From: SAR86 cluster bacterium
Lineage (GTDB): Bacteria > Pseudomonadota > Gammaproteobacteria > Magnimaribacterales > TMED112
Length of the DNA: 64,000 nucleotides
NCBI GenBank assembly: GCA_023703555.1
Contig: CP097968.1
Location: forward strand, 269,451 to 333,450
Direction of reading: 5' to 3'
The translations under genes were made by a program, and so were the position numbers. The notes beneath the pieces are model-generated. The model did no database searches. It saw only the letters and a program-made list of their open reading frames with translations, and was not told the origin of the DNA. How positions within the stretch are numbered: position 1 is the first letter of the stretch; the number at the start of each line of letters is the position of its first letter. Below, in pieces: positions 54,965 through 64,000 of this stretch.

Positions 54965-56121
54965 AACAAGTCTTTTTAATATCAATAATTATAACGATAC
55001 TTTCTGCTTGTCAGACCCTTGGTTTCATTGAAGATAATCCAAGAGAACCAACAAAGCTTAATAAAAATTATGATAATTTTGCAGAGGACTTGTGGAGCAA
55101 ATCAAAAGCAAGGTCATATATCAGTCTCGATAATATTAGAGGCAAAGATCTTATTGTAAATAACTTTGTTACAGCTGGTGGAAAAGTTTATAGAACAGTC
55201 AATGGTGTCTTAGAGATTTTAAATTCAGAAAATGGTGCTGTTGAGCAGGAATTCGTACTTGAAGTAAGCGATACTTCTTTGGGACTTGCTGTTGGATACA
55301 ACACTTTTACCTACAGTGACCAAAAAGGAAATTTTTATGTTCATGATTTAGAAAGTGGTTATTTAAGGTGGAAAAAATCCTTGAATGATTTGGTAATTAC
55401 AAAATCTCTTATAACTCCAAGGTCTATCTTTGTACAGACAACCTCAGATAAGTTATACGCACTTAATTTTCGATCGGGCGAGACAATTTGGTCAAAATCA
55501 GCTCAGGCACCTTTGCTTTCAATTAGAGGAACCGCAGAACCTTTTTTCTATGAAGGAATAATTTTTGCAACTTTTTCAAATGGAAGGCTCGCAGCTATAA
55601 GAGCAAATGATGGTATACAAATTTGGGAAAAACCCATTTCTTTTTTGAAAGGAACAACTGAACTTGAAAAGCTTATGGATTCAGACAGTTCTGCAGTAGC
55701 TTTTGGTGAATCAGTCTATGCAGCAAATTACAATGGATCTATATCAAAATTTCAAATAAGAACTGGTGAGAAAGATTTTTCAATTGATTTTTCAACTTCA
55801 AAACCAATAGTTTTGTATAGAGAAAAAATTATTGGTACAACAAATGACGATCAAATTGTCGCATTCGACGCTGTGAACGGAAATATCCTATGGCAGCTTG
55901 ATAATTTTAAATTTAGAAAGATTTCCAATCTTGTTGAGGATAGTGGTGAGCTTTTTTTTGGAGATATTGAGGGTTTCATTCACAGAATTGACGCTGAAGA
56001 TGGCAAAATTTTAGGTATAGAGAATGCCAGAATGGGACATATCAAACAATTAAGCTTAAGTTCAAGAAAAATTTTCGTGCTTGATTTCCAAGGCCGATTA
56101 AAGGCATTCGAGATTGATTAA
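54961..56121 (+). CDS. bamB: Outer-membrane protein assembly lipoprotein BamB
   Basis: A BAM-complex lipoprotein with an eight-bladed propeller. The lipobox is ILSAC with Cys near residue 17. PQQ-like blade repeats are visible as ALNFRSGETIWSKS, AIRANDGIQIWEKP, AFDAVNGNILWQLD and the final FVLDFQGRLKAFEID. At 386 residues it matches E. coli BamB. It follows yfgM with an ATGA overlap and shares one base with der (TAATG). Confidence 0.94.
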   Translation: MKQVFLISIIITILSACQTLGFIEDNPREPTKLNKNYDNFAEDLWSKSKARSYISLDNIRGKDLIVNNFVTAGGKVYRTVNGVLEILNSENGAVEQEFVLEVSDTSLGLAVGYNTFTYSDQKGNFYVHDLESGYLRWKKSLNDLVITKSLITPRSIFVQTTSDKLYALNFRSGETIWSKSAQAPLLSIRGTAEPFFYEGIIFATFSNGRLAAIRANDGIQIWEKPISFLKGTTELEKLMDSDSSAVAFGESVYAANYNGSISKFQIRTGEKDFSIDFSTSKPIVLYREKIIGTTNDDQIVAFDAVNGNILWQLDNFKFRKISNLVEDSGELFFGDIEGFIHRIDAEDGKILGIENARMGHIKQLSLSSRKIFVLDFQGRLKAFEID

Positions 56122-57425
56122 TGAAAAAAATAGTCAGTTTAATTGGCAGAACGAATGTCGGCAAATCAACTATTTTCAACAGACTGGTTGGAAAAAATAA
56201 AGCTATTGTTTCAGAGCTTGAGGGATTAACAAGGGATAGAAAAATTTCTGAAATATCCTTCAATAATAAAAAACTTGATTTAGTAGATACCGGTGGATTC
56301 TTCTCCTCAAAAAAAAATAATTTTGAAGACTTAATACTTCTGCAAGCACATGAAGCTTTGAATTCATCCGATCTCATTCTTTTTGTTGTGGATAGCAAAA
56401 CTGGCTTAACTCCATACGATAAAGACCTTGCTTTAATGCTAAGAAAATCAGGTAAGCTAGTTAAGCTGATTATCAATAAAATTGACGTTAAAGATAAAGG
56501 GAATATATCTACATTTAACGAACTAGGGTTCAAAGAATCCATAGCAGTTAGCGCGGAACATAATATAAATTTTGATTTGCTAAAAAGATATTTGTCTAGC
56601 TTTGCAGACTCAATCGAATCTGTAAGTGAAGAATTAATAAATGTTTGTGTTTTAGGTAAACCAAATGTTGGCAAATCTTCGACTATAAATAGCTTACTTG
56701 ATCAGAATAGATTAATTGTTTCAGATATATCAGGAACAACCATTGATTCTACTGATGTACAAATTAAGTGGAAGAAAAAGACGTATTGTTTTATCGATAC
56801 TGCAGGTGTAAGAAAAAAAAATAAAACCTCTGAAAAAGAGGAAAAAATTTCTGTTATTAAATCCCTGGAATCTCTTCAAAGAGCAGATATATGTTTATTG
56901 CTACTGGATCCTACAAGTTTTATGAAAGATCAAGATATGACTCTTATAAGTCAGGCAAAAAGCGTAGGTAAAGCCCTTGTAATAGGCATTAACAAATCTG
57001 ATTTAATTAATAAGGAGAAAGGAAAAGAAATTAAGCAAATAATTGATAATGATCCTTTGGTTAAAAAAATTCCTTATTTTTTCTTTTCTGCTAAAAATAA
57101 AACTGGACTCTCTAAAGTTATGAAATTTATAGAATCCTTAGAGAGAAAAATTTCATTAAATTTTTCTACAAACAAATTAAATCAGATTTTGAAAAAGAGT
57201 CTTGAAAAAAAATCCATTCCATTCAGAGGAAAATTTAAGCCGAAGATCCGTTATGTCCATCAGGGTGGAAAAAACCCACACATCATAATTATTCATGGAA
57301 ACTCATTAGATAAACTTGATAAATCTTATCTACGCTTTTTAGAGAACAGATTTACTTCAGAAATTTGTCCCCCAGGAATTCAGACAAAGCTCAAGCTTGT
57401 GAGCTCCAAAAACCCCTACAATTAA
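56121..57425 (+). CDS. der: Ribosome assembly GTPase Der (EngA)
   Basis: A GTPase with two tandem G domains and a C-terminal KH-like domain, needed for large ribosomal subunit assembly. The first G domain has GRTNVGKSTIFN, DTGGFF and NKID. The second has GKPNVGKSSTINSL, DTAGVR and NKSD. The KH-like domain shows KPKIRYVHQGGKNPHIIIIHGN. At 434 residues it is slightly shorter than E. coli (490). It ends the isc-der block; a promoter-like TATAAT for sdh follows. Confidence 0.96.
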   Translation: MKKIVSLIGRTNVGKSTIFNRLVGKNKAIVSELEGLTRDRKISEISFNNKKLDLVDTGGFFSSKKNNFEDLILLQAHEALNSSDLILFVVDSKTGLTPYDKDLALMLRKSGKLVKLIINKIDVKDKGNISTFNELGFKESIAVSAEHNINFDLLKRYLSSFADSIESVSEELINVCVLGKPNVGKSSTINSLLDQNRLIVSDISGTTIDSTDVQIKWKKKTYCFIDTAGVRKKNKTSEKEEKISVIKSLESLQRADICLLLLDPTSFMKDQDMTLISQAKSVGKALVIGINKSDLINKEKGKEIKQIIDNDPLVKKIPYFFFSAKNKTGLSKVMKFIESLERKISLNFSTNKLNQILKKSLEKKSIPFRGKFKPKIRYVHQGGKNPHIIIIHGNSLDKLDKSYLRFLENRFTSEICPPGIQTKLKLVSSKNPYN

Positions 57426-57458
57426 CTCAAAACTGAAGAATAATTAAGCCAACTTCTT

Positions 57459-57464
57459 TATAAT
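57459..57464 (+). promoter_or_regulatory. Candidate -10 element of the sdhCDAB promoter
   Basis: TATAAT at 57459-57464 lies ten bases before the sdhC ATG (57475), in the 49-base gap after der. No good -35 is evident. The predicted transcript start is about four bases before the ATG, with no Shine-Dalgarno sequence, so the message would be nearly leaderless. Confidence 0.45.
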
Positions 57465-57474
57465 ATGCGCATAA

Positions 57475-57849
57475 ATGAATCGGCGTCCTACCTTTATCAA
57501 TTTGTTATTAATAAGATTGCCTGTAACGGCTCTTTCGTCTATAACACACCGATTAGCAGGTATTGCAAATTTCTTTATTGCCATTCCAACATTTGTCATC
57601 TTATTTCTCACTAGTGCTTTGATTACCGAACAAGAGACCTGGGCTTTTGAAATGTTTACATTTGAGATTAAACTTTTAATTTCAATTTCAATCCTTTCGG
57701 TAACTTACCACTTATTTTCTGGTTTAAGGCATCTTTTAATTGATTTCACAAATTATGGACATGAACTTCCTGAGGCAAAAAATTCGGCAATTATAGCCTT
57801 TATTTTGACTGTCGTTACCTCAGCTACTCTATTTATGGAGGTTTGGTAA
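57475..57849 (+). CDS. sdhC: Succinate dehydrogenase cytochrome b556 subunit SdhC
   Basis: A 124-residue membrane anchor with three hydrophobic segments. RLPVTALSSITHRLAGIANFF carries the conserved Ser and Arg of the quinone site, and HLFSGLRHLLIDF carries the heme-ligand histidine region. With SdhD it anchors SdhAB and passes electrons to ubiquinone. It opens the sdhCDAB run; sdhD begins at the next base after its stop. Confidence 0.95.
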   Translation: MNRRPTFINLLLIRLPVTALSSITHRLAGIANFFIAIPTFVILFLTSALITEQETWAFEMFTFEIKLLISISILSVTYHLFSGLRHLLIDFTNYGHELPEAKNSAIIAFILTVVTSATLFMEVW

Positions 57850-58215
57850 GTGGGTACAGGGTTATGGTATTTGCAGCGAGTGAGTTCTTTAATAATTCTG
57901 GCTTATTTAACTTTCCTTCTTTTTAGTTACTACATAAAACCTTATGAGACTTATGCTGCATTATGGCTCACAGATATTAATAGCTTAAATATGAAGATTT
58001 TTACCGTTGCTTTTGTATTGTCGATGTTTATTCATGCTGTTCAGGGTTTAAAAGCAATAGAGGATGATTATTTTTCAGAGAGAACACTTGGGTTTATTTC
58101 GCATGAACTTGGGAATTTGGCATCATTTTTTAGATTTCTTTATAGATTCTTTATTGCATTAGTAATTTTAGTTATTAGTTATATAGTAGTTTTTGAGTAT
58201 ATTTTTAAAGGGTGA
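57850..58215 (+). CDS. sdhD: Succinate dehydrogenase membrane anchor subunit SdhD
   Basis: A 121-residue protein with three hydrophobic segments. It starts GTG 57850 immediately after sdhC. The [14 protein letters not shown] motif and the [14 protein letters not shown] segment with a heme/quinone-site His and the conserved D-Y pair fit the SdhD family. Sequence similarity in this family is low, so position in the operon is part of the evidence. sdhA follows one base after the stop. Confidence 0.92.
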   Translation: MGTGLWYLQRVSSLIILAYLTFLLFSYYIKPYETYAALWLTDINSLNMKIFTVAFVLSMFIHAVQGLKAIEDDYFSERTLGFISHELGNLASFFRFLYRFFIALVILVISYIVVFEYIFKG

Positions 58216-58216
58216 C

Positions 58217-59998
58217 ATGAAAATAGGAAAGATAGAGTTAACACAAAAAGATTTTGATGTTCTTATTATTGGAGGTGGTGGATCAGGGCTTAGAGCGTCT
58301 TTAGAAATTTCAAAGACTGGCCTTAATGTAGCTGTTGTTTCAAAAGTTTTTCCTACTCGTTCTCACACTGTTGCAGCTCAAGGTGGTATAACTTGTGCAA
58401 TTGCAAGCGCTGACCCCAATGATGATTGGAGATGGCACATGTTCGACACTATAAAGGGATCAGACTATATAGGAGATCAAAATGCTATTGAGTATATGTG
58501 CTCCGAGGGCCCTGAAGCAGTTTTTGAATTAGAACACTTAGGCTTGCCCTTTTCAAGATTTGAGAATGGGCGAATTTATCAAAGACCTTTTGGAGGCCAA
58601 TCTAAAGAATTTGGTGAAGGAGGCCAGGCAGCACGAACATGTGCAGCAGCCGATAGAACAGGACATGCTCTTTTGCACACTCTTTACCAAGCTAACTTAA
58701 AAGAAGGCACAAAATTTTTTAACGAGTGGTTTGCAGTAGATCTAGTAAAAGATGCTAAAGGGAATGTGAATGGTGTAAGTTGTTTTGATATGGAGACGGG
58801 AGAAGTTTCTATATTGAAAGCAAACGCAGTCGTACTTGCGACAGGAGGTGCTGGACAAGTTTATGAACAAAATACAACTTCTTTGATATGTACAGGTGAT
58901 GGTTTGGGGATGGTTTCAAGAAGTGAATTACCACTACAAGATATGGAAATGTGGCAATTTCACCCAACAGGGTTATATGGAAATGGCTCTTTAATGACTG
59001 AGGGTTGTAGGGGTGAAGGTGGCTACTTAATTAATTCTGAAGGTGATAGATTTATGCCGAATTATGCACCAAAGGCTAAGGATCTTGCTTCCAGAGACGT
59101 AGTCTCAAGATGTATTGTTCAGGAAATTTTAGCGGGAAGAGGGTGTGGAGACAAAAAAGATCATGTATTGCTAAAGATTGACCATCTTGGCGCAGACGCA
59201 ATCAAGCAGAAACTTCCAGAAATAAGGGAAATATCAATGACTTTTGCAAATGTTGATCCTATAAAGGAGCCAATACCCGTGGTGCCAACCTGTCACTACA
59301 TGATGGGGGGAATACCTACTAATGTTAACGGCCAAGTTTTAAAAACAGATGATCTTGGAAAAGACATTGTTGTTGGAGGGCTTTATTCAATTGGAGAAGC
59401 AGCAAACGTTTCAGTGCATGGGGCTAATAGGTTAGGCGGAAACTCGCTTCTTGATTTAGTAGTCTTTGGAAGGGCAGCTGGAAGACATATTAATGAATCA
59501 ATTACGAAGAATGAAGAATCAATTCTTGACCGCGATAGTGTCGAAAACTCTGTTGAAATTTTAAATAGACTTCTAGAGAGCAAGAAAGGCGAAAATGTGT
59601 TTGATTTAAGAAAGAAAATGCAAAACGTAATGCAAACCTATTTTGGTGTTTACAGAAATGAAAAATTAATGCAAGAAGGCATAAATAAATTGCAAGAGAT
59701 AAATAGACTTTCAAAAGATATTCATCTTAGGGACAAATCTAATCAATTTAATTCAGAGAGAGTCGAAATTTTAGAATTTTTAAATTTGCTGGAAACTGCG
59801 AATGCTACAGCCTACTCCGCTCTTGAGAGGAAAGAAAGCAGAGGAGCACATGCAAGAGAAGATTTCCCCAACAGAGACGATAATAATTGGCTATGTCACT
59901 CCCTTTATCAAAAAAATGGTAATAAAGTTTCAAAGAGAGATGTAAATCTTAAACCAATAAGTGTTGATGCTTTTAAACCCAAAGCTAGGGTTTACTAA
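58217..59998 (+). CDS. sdhA: Succinate dehydrogenase flavoprotein subunit SdhA
   Basis: The FAD subunit oxidises succinate to fumarate. The dinucleotide-binding [20 protein letters not shown] with the covalently flavinylated His50, [53 protein letters not shown] and [19 protein letters not shown] are all present. ATG 58217 gives a normal N-terminus; an in-frame ATG in sdhD is rejected. It has 593 residues, normal length. Confidence 0.97.
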   Translation: MKIGKIELTQKDFDVLIIGGGGSGLRASLEISKTGLNVAVVSKVFPTRSHTVAAQGGITCAIASADPNDDWRWHMFDTIKGSDYIGDQNAIEYMCSEGPEAVFELEHLGLPFSRFENGRIYQRPFGGQSKEFGEGGQAARTCAAADRTGHALLHTLYQANLKEGTKFFNEWFAVDLVKDAKGNVNGVSCFDMETGEVSILKANAVVLATGGAGQVYEQNTTSLICTGDGLGMVSRSELPLQDMEMWQFHPTGLYGNGSLMTEGCRGEGGYLINSEGDRFMPNYAPKAKDLASRDVVSRCIVQEILAGRGCGDKKDHVLLKIDHLGADAIKQKLPEIREISMTFANVDPIKEPIPVVPTCHYMMGGIPTNVNGQVLKTDDLGKDIVVGGLYSIGEAANVSVHGANRLGGNSLLDLVVFGRAAGRHINESITKNEESILDRDSVENSVEILNRLLESKKGENVFDLRKKMQNVMQTYFGVYRNEKLMQEGINKLQEINRLSKDIHLRDKSNQFNSERVEILEFLNLLETANATAYSALERKESRGAHAREDFPNRDDNNWLCHSLYQKNGNKVSKRDVNLKPISVDAFKPKARVY

Positions 59999-59999
59999 A

Positions 60000-60713
60000 A
60001 TGAAAAACCTAATTCTTAGTCTTTACAGATATGATCCTGAGAAAGACGCCAAACCTTACATGGCAGACTATAAGATACCTTTTAATAACGATAAAGGCAT
60101 GATGGTAATTGATGCGATTAGGGCTGCTCAGGAAATTGATCCAACAATTACCTTTAGAAGATCCTGTTCGCAAGGGGTTTGTGGTTCTGATGGAGTAAAT
60201 ATGAATGGTCAAAATGGGCTGGCATGCATAAGTTCAGTTGCTAATTATGCGAATTCAGGAAGATTAGAAATAAGACCTCTACCAGGATTGCCAGTAATAA
60301 AAGACTTAATTGTTGATATGAAACCGTTTTATGAGCAGTATGAGAAAATTAAGCCATTTTTAGATAATAATGAAAATATCGACACAGGACATGAAAGATA
60401 CCAGTCCCCAGAAGAAAGACAAAAACTTGACGGCTTATATGAGTGTGTTCTATGTGCTTGCTGTTCAACAAGTTGTCCCTCGTTTTGGTGGAATCCCGAG
60501 AAATTTGTAGGTCCTGCTGCTTTATTGCAGGCTTATAGGTTTATTGCAGATACTAGAGATAAGCAAAAGATTAAAAGGCTCAAAGAGCTTAATGATGCTT
60601 TTAGCGTCTATAGATGTCATGGAATAATGAATTGTACCTCTGTTTGCCCTAAAGGTCTTAATCCCTCAAAAGCAATTAATGAAATTAAGAAGGAGTTACG
60701 AAAAATAGGATAG
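60000..60713 (+). CDS. sdhB: Succinate dehydrogenase iron-sulfur subunit SdhB
   Basis: The iron-sulfur subunit with three clusters. The 2Fe-2S ligands lie in CSQGVCGSDG and GLAC, the 4Fe-4S ligands in CVLCACCSTSCPS, and the 3Fe-4S ligands in CHGIMNCTSVCPKGLNP. At 237 residues it matches E. coli SdhB. ATG 60000 follows the sdhA stop by one base; an open frame upstream lies within sdhA. It shares one base with sucA. Confidence 0.97.
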   Translation: MKNLILSLYRYDPEKDAKPYMADYKIPFNNDKGMMVIDAIRAAQEIDPTITFRRSCSQGVCGSDGVNMNGQNGLACISSVANYANSGRLEIRPLPGLPVIKDLIVDMKPFYEQYEKIKPFLDNNENIDTGHERYQSPEERQKLDGLYECVLCACCSTSCPSFWWNPEKFVGPAALLQAYRFIADTRDKQKIKRLKELNDAFSVYRCHGIMNCTSVCPKGLNPSKAINEIKKELRKIG

Positions 60714-63499
60714 TGTCTAAGTCGTTAGAGGAGAGATTAAGCGAGAGTTTTAAATATGGGGGAAGCTCAGAATATTTGGACAACCTATATGAAGAATATC
60801 TTGAAGATTCTTCAAAAGTAACATACGAATGGAGAGAATTTTTTGATTCTATTCAAAACAGTGAACTAGACAAAACACATTCTGAATTAAAAGAGTTTTT
60901 TAGAAAATCAAAAAACCAAGCAAAGCATGAGAGCAACCTTAATGATACTTCAGGTGCCTCTGATGTTATGAATCTTGTTGATGCTTACAGAAGAAGGGGT
61001 CATGAAGTAGCAAAAACCAATCCGTTAAAGTTTCAAGAAGAAAAATCTGTTCCAAATTTAAATCTATCTTTTCAGAATTTATCTGAGAAGGATCTAAATA
61101 AAACTTTTGCTTTGAGAAACTTTATGATGGGTGAATCTTTAAAGCTTTCGGAAATAATTTCCTCTCTCAAAAAGACTTATACCGAAAGCATCGGGTATGA
61201 GTTTATGCACATAATGGATAGTGAAGTGAGAACTTGGTTCTATAGAAAAATTGAAGGCAAAGAAAACCCATATATTTTTTCAGATCAAGAGAAAGAACAT
61301 ATATTGAAAAGAATTGTTGACTCTGAGGGATTGGAGAAGTTTTTAGCATCAAAATATCCAGGAGCAAAGAGATTTGGCCTTGAAGGAGGTGAGTCCTTAA
61401 TTCCACTTCTGGATACTTTAATAGAAGATTTTGGATCAAATGGCGTTAAAGAGATAGTTCTTGGGATGTCACATAGAGGAAGGCTTAATGTTCTTATCAA
61501 TGTTATGGGGAAAAAACCCAGTGAGCTTTTCACAGAGTTTGATGAGGACTTTGAAGAAGATGATGCGCATACAGGAGACGTAAAATATCATCTAGGGTTC
61601 TCTTCGAATATTCTTACAAGTGGCGGTCAAGTGCATCTTGCCCTTGGATCAAATCCTTCCCATCTTGAAATCGTTAATCCTGTAATTCTTGGCTCTGTTA
61701 GAGCAAGACAAGATAGAAGACTAGATACAGATCATGAAAAGGTTGTTCCAATTTTAATGCATGGTGATGCTTCTTTTTCTGGGCAGGGCGTTGTGATGGA
61801 GATATTACAGCTTTCTCAAACCAGAGGCTATAAAGTTGGAGGGACAGTGCATATTGTTGTTAACAACCAGATTGGTTTTACCACGAGCTTGAAAGATGAT
61901 GCACGTTCTACAGATTACTGTACTGATGTTGCAAAGATGATTGATGCGCCAATAATTCATGTAAATGGAGATGATCCGGAGGCATGTGTGATGGCAGCTA
62001 AGCTTGCTGTAGATTTTAGAAACCATTTTAAAAAAGACATCATTTTAGACTTTATTTGCTACAGAAGGAGAGGACATAATGAAAGTGACGAGCCATTCGC
62101 TACTCAGCCATTAATGTATAAGGAAATTTCCTCGAAAGATACAGTTACAGATCTATATTCTCAAAAATTAATTAAATCTGGCAGTGTCAATTCTGAGACA
62201 GTAAACGTCTTCAAGTCAGAGTATCGTAAGCATATGCAGAGAGGTGAAATGGTTGCAGAGTCAATGGCTACAGACCCCGACCATTCGATCTATTTTGATT
62301 GGACGCCTTATTTAAAGCCAAATTTATCTTTAACATATCAGACTTCAGTAAATTCTGAGCTTCTGCGTGAAGTAATGAAAGTTGGATTTGACTTTGGTAA
62401 AGATATTGAATTGCAAAGACAGGTTAGGAAGCTTTATGAAGAAAGAAAATTAATGCTTGAAGGAGGCTCAAGGATCAATTGGGGTTTTGCTGAGATGGCA
62501 GCTTATGCAACACTTTTAAGACAAGGCTATCCAGTACGCATGACAGGTCAAGATTCTAGAAGAGGCACGTTCTCTCATAGACATTTAGTTATAAAAGATC
62601 AGAACACAGGTCTTGGGAGTGTTCCTTTGTCCAATTTAAATAAAGGAAATAAGAAATTCGAAATTTATGATTCTCTACTTTCAGAAGAAGCTGTATTAGG
62701 TTTTGAATATGGGTATGCCTCTACTTGGCCAGAAGGATTGGTAATTTGGGAAGCTCAATTTGGTGATTTTGTTAATGTTGCACAGGTTGTAATTGATCAG
62801 TTTATAGTAAGTGCTGAAACGAAATGGAGCCGATTATCAGGACTTATAATGTTTTTGCCTCATGGATATGAGGGTCAAGGACCTGAGCATAGCAGTTGTC
62901 GATTGGAAAGATTTCTGCAACTATGTGCCCACGATAATATACAAGTTTGCATTCCAACGATGCCAGCTCAAATTTTCCATTTATTAAGAAGACAGGCTAT
63001 AAGACCAATAAGAAAGCCCCTGGTAGTTTTGACACCAAAAAGCTTACTAAGAAATCCTATGGCAACTTCGACCCTAGAAGATTTGCACACAGGGGCTTTT
63101 AAAAATTTAATAATTGATAATACACAGACACAACCTAAAAAAGTTATTTTATGTTCTGGAAAGATATATTTTGATCTTAAAGCAGAATTAGACTCAAGAA
63201 AAATTAAAAACATTCAGATTTTAAGAATTGAGCAACTTTATCCTTTTCCAGAAAATGAACTAATTAGCTTTACAAAAAGCACGAAATGTAAAGAGTTTGT
63301 GTGGGTTCAAGAGGAACCAAAAAATATGGGTGCATGGTTGATGATTAGGCACCGTTTGGAGAGAGTACTTAACGCTACAAAAAAAGGATATAAGTTAAAT
63401 GTAGTGGCTCGTCATGCTTCAGCTGCTCCTGCAGGTGGATATCAAAAATATCATCACAAACGTCAAAAAGAGATAGTTACAAAAGCTCTTGAGATATAG
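60713..63499 (+). CDS. sucA: 2-oxoglutarate dehydrogenase E1 component SucA
   Basis: The thiamine-diphosphate E1 subunit that decarboxylates 2-oxoglutarate. The 928-residue protein starts at GTG 60713 and shows YLDNLYEEYLEDSSKVTYEWREFF at the N-terminus. Further on it has GMSHRGRLNVL, VKYHLGFSS, GSNPSHLEIVNPV, GDASFSGQGVV, a ThDP-binding block with INVNGDDPEA-like VNGDDPEACV, CYRRRGHNESDEP, and the C-terminal VWVQEEPKNMGAW. Its length is close to E. coli (933). Confidence 0.97.
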   Translation: MSKSLEERLSESFKYGGSSEYLDNLYEEYLEDSSKVTYEWREFFDSIQNSELDKTHSELKEFFRKSKNQAKHESNLNDTSGASDVMNLVDAYRRRGHEVAKTNPLKFQEEKSVPNLNLSFQNLSEKDLNKTFALRNFMMGESLKLSEIISSLKKTYTESIGYEFMHIMDSEVRTWFYRKIEGKENPYIFSDQEKEHILKRIVDSEGLEKFLASKYPGAKRFGLEGGESLIPLLDTLIEDFGSNGVKEIVLGMSHRGRLNVLINVMGKKPSELFTEFDEDFEEDDAHTGDVKYHLGFSSNILTSGGQVHLALGSNPSHLEIVNPVILGSVRARQDRRLDTDHEKVVPILMHGDASFSGQGVVMEILQLSQTRGYKVGGTVHIVVNNQIGFTTSLKDDARSTDYCTDVAKMIDAPIIHVNGDDPEACVMAAKLAVDFRNHFKKDIILDFICYRRRGHNESDEPFATQPLMYKEISSKDTVTDLYSQKLIKSGSVNSETVNVFKSEYRKHMQRGEMVAESMATDPDHSIYFDWTPYLKPNLSLTYQTSVNSELLREVMKVGFDFGKDIELQRQVRKLYEERKLMLEGGSRINWGFAEMAAYATLLRQGYPVRMTGQDSRRGTFSHRHLVIKDQNTGLGSVPLSNLNKGNKKFEIYDSLLSEEAVLGFEYGYASTWPEGLVIWEAQFGDFVNVAQVVIDQFIVSAETKWSRLSGLIMFLPHGYEGQGPEHSSCRLERFLQLCAHDNIQVCIPTMPAQIFHLLRRQAIRPIRKPLVVLTPKSLLRNPMATSTLEDLHTGAFKNLIIDNTQTQPKKVILCSGKIYFDLKAELDSRKIKNIQILRIEQLYPFPENELISFTKSTKCKEFVWVQEEPKNMGAWLMIRHRLERVLNATKKGYKLNVVARHASAAPAGGYQKYHHKRQKEIVTKALEI

Positions 63500-63508
63500 A
63501 ATATTAGT

Positions 63509-64000
63509 ATGGCCGAAGATATTAAATCACCACAATTTCCAGAATCAATTTTTGAGGGAACTCTGTCATCATGGCTTAAAAAGGAGGGAGATTCTATTCA
63601 GCAAGACGAAGTACTTGCAGAAATTGAAACAGATAAAGTGGTTATCGAGGTTACAGCAATGAAGGATGGTGTAATGGAAAAGATTATTGCACCTGAGGGT
63701 TCAACAATCAAAAGCTCTGAAGTAATAGCCACTTTCGCTGAAGGAAGTGAAAAATCAAAAGTATTAGCTAAAAATAATAAAGAAAATCCAAAAAAACATA
63801 AAGTTTTATCAAAAAAAGATAAAGTTGAGGAAAAAAAATCAAAAGATACTGAGAAAAATATTATAACTTTGGAAGAAACAAATACTACTGTTGATAATTC
63901 AAGCATTTCGAAAGGGTTGAGAATGGGGCCAGCGGCAAAAAAATTACTTCTTGAAAAGGACATAGATCCTGAGTTTATAAAGGCAACTTCAAAAAAAGGC
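63509..64000 (+). CDS. sucB: Dihydrolipoyl succinyltransferase SucB (5' part; runs off the window)
   Basis: ATG 63509, ten bases after sucA, opens a frame of 164 codons that reaches the window end without a stop. The N-terminal lipoyl domain (SPQFPESIFEGTLSSWLKKEGD) carries the lipoyl lysine Lys43 in EIETDKVVIEV. A lysine/glutamate-rich linker follows at about residues 85-135, then the start of the E3-binding domain (MGPAAKKLLLEKDIDP). The fragment and its place after sucA make this E2 of the 2-oxoglutarate dehydrogenase complex. Confidence 0.95.
   Translation, partial: MAEDIKSPQFPESIFEGTLSSWLKKEGDSIQQDEVLAEIETDKVVIEVTAMKDGVMEKIIAPEGSTIKSSEVIATFAEGSEKSKVLAKNNKENPKKHKVLSKKDKVEEKKSKDTEKNIITLEETNTTVDNSSISKGLRMGPAAKKLLLEKDIDPEFIKATSKKG

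Noticed and set aside
56042-56674. 210-codon open frame on the minus strand across bamB/der
   Set aside because: It lies opposite the certain der gene and its composition is that of an antisense frame of A+T-rich coding DNA.

Overview
The window is one nearly gap-free stretch of an A+T-rich bacterial chromosome. Gene content and order are gammaproteobacterial: a dcw cell-wall/division cluster, rpsF-rpsR-rplI-dnaB-alr, pyrG-kdsA-eno-ftsB-ispDF-surE, recA, aspS-yebC, tolQRAB-pal-cpoB followed by tRNA-Lys, bepA-perM-bcp-bamC-purC, iscSUA-fdx-iscX-ndk-ispG-hisS-yfgM-bamB-der, and sdhCDAB-sucAB. Genes overlap by 1 to 30 bases almost everywhere, no intergenic space reaches 300 bases, and several proteins are shorter than their usual relatives. 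This suggests a streamlined marine gammaproteobacterium, possibly SAR86-like. The phylum-level call is firm; the clade is inference.

Layout. 1-13119: the tail of an unknown gene, then rsmH-ftsL-ftsI-murE-murF-mraY-murD-ftsW-murG-murC-ddl-ftsA, with no ftsQ before ftsA and no ftsZ or lpxC after it. 13116-16448: ribosomal proteins S6, S18 and L9, DnaB helicase and alanine racemase. 16468-23042: CTP synthase, KDO8P synthase, enolase, FtsB, a fused IspD-IspF, SurE and a DUF368 (PopT-like) lipid-carrier transporter. 23039-27577: a 7Fe ferredoxin, recA behind a LexA box, a DUF885 peptidase-like protein, and a prolyl-tRNA synthetase without its editing domain. 27616-34915: a dead fmdB gene, aspS, yebC, an Hjc/phage-type nuclease where ruvCAB would be expected, the Tol-Pal system and tRNA-Lys. 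34947-44400: an accessory block of secreted peptidases and hydrolases with one MFS transporter. 44397-57425: envelope assembly factors, purC, an isc operon without hscBA, and the isc-to-der synteny block. 57459-64000: succinate dehydrogenase and the start of the 2-oxoglutarate dehydrogenase genes.

How the genes fit together. Most of the window serves the envelope: peptidoglycan precursors (murC-F, mraY, murG, ddl, alr), septation (ftsL, B, I, W, A), outer-membrane protein assembly (bamB, bamC, bepA, yfgM), Tol-Pal constriction, KDO synthesis, and isoprenoid supply for the lipid carrier (ispDF, ispG) with a DUF368 transporter that may recycle it. The rest is translation, replication/repair, Fe-S assembly, and TCA-cycle enzymes that use those clusters.

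I did not find a clear-cut new defence or mobile system. The most unusual signals are these. (1) An Hjc-like nuclease occupies the ruvC position. (2) fdx has no start codon and is joined to iscA through a ten-A run in the -1 frame. (3) hscBA is missing and the IscU motif that HscA recognises has changed. (4) All four convergent gene pairs share a single TTAA as both stop codons. (5) An fmdB pseudogene is still readable across three in-frame stops. (6) rsmH appears to start at AUU.
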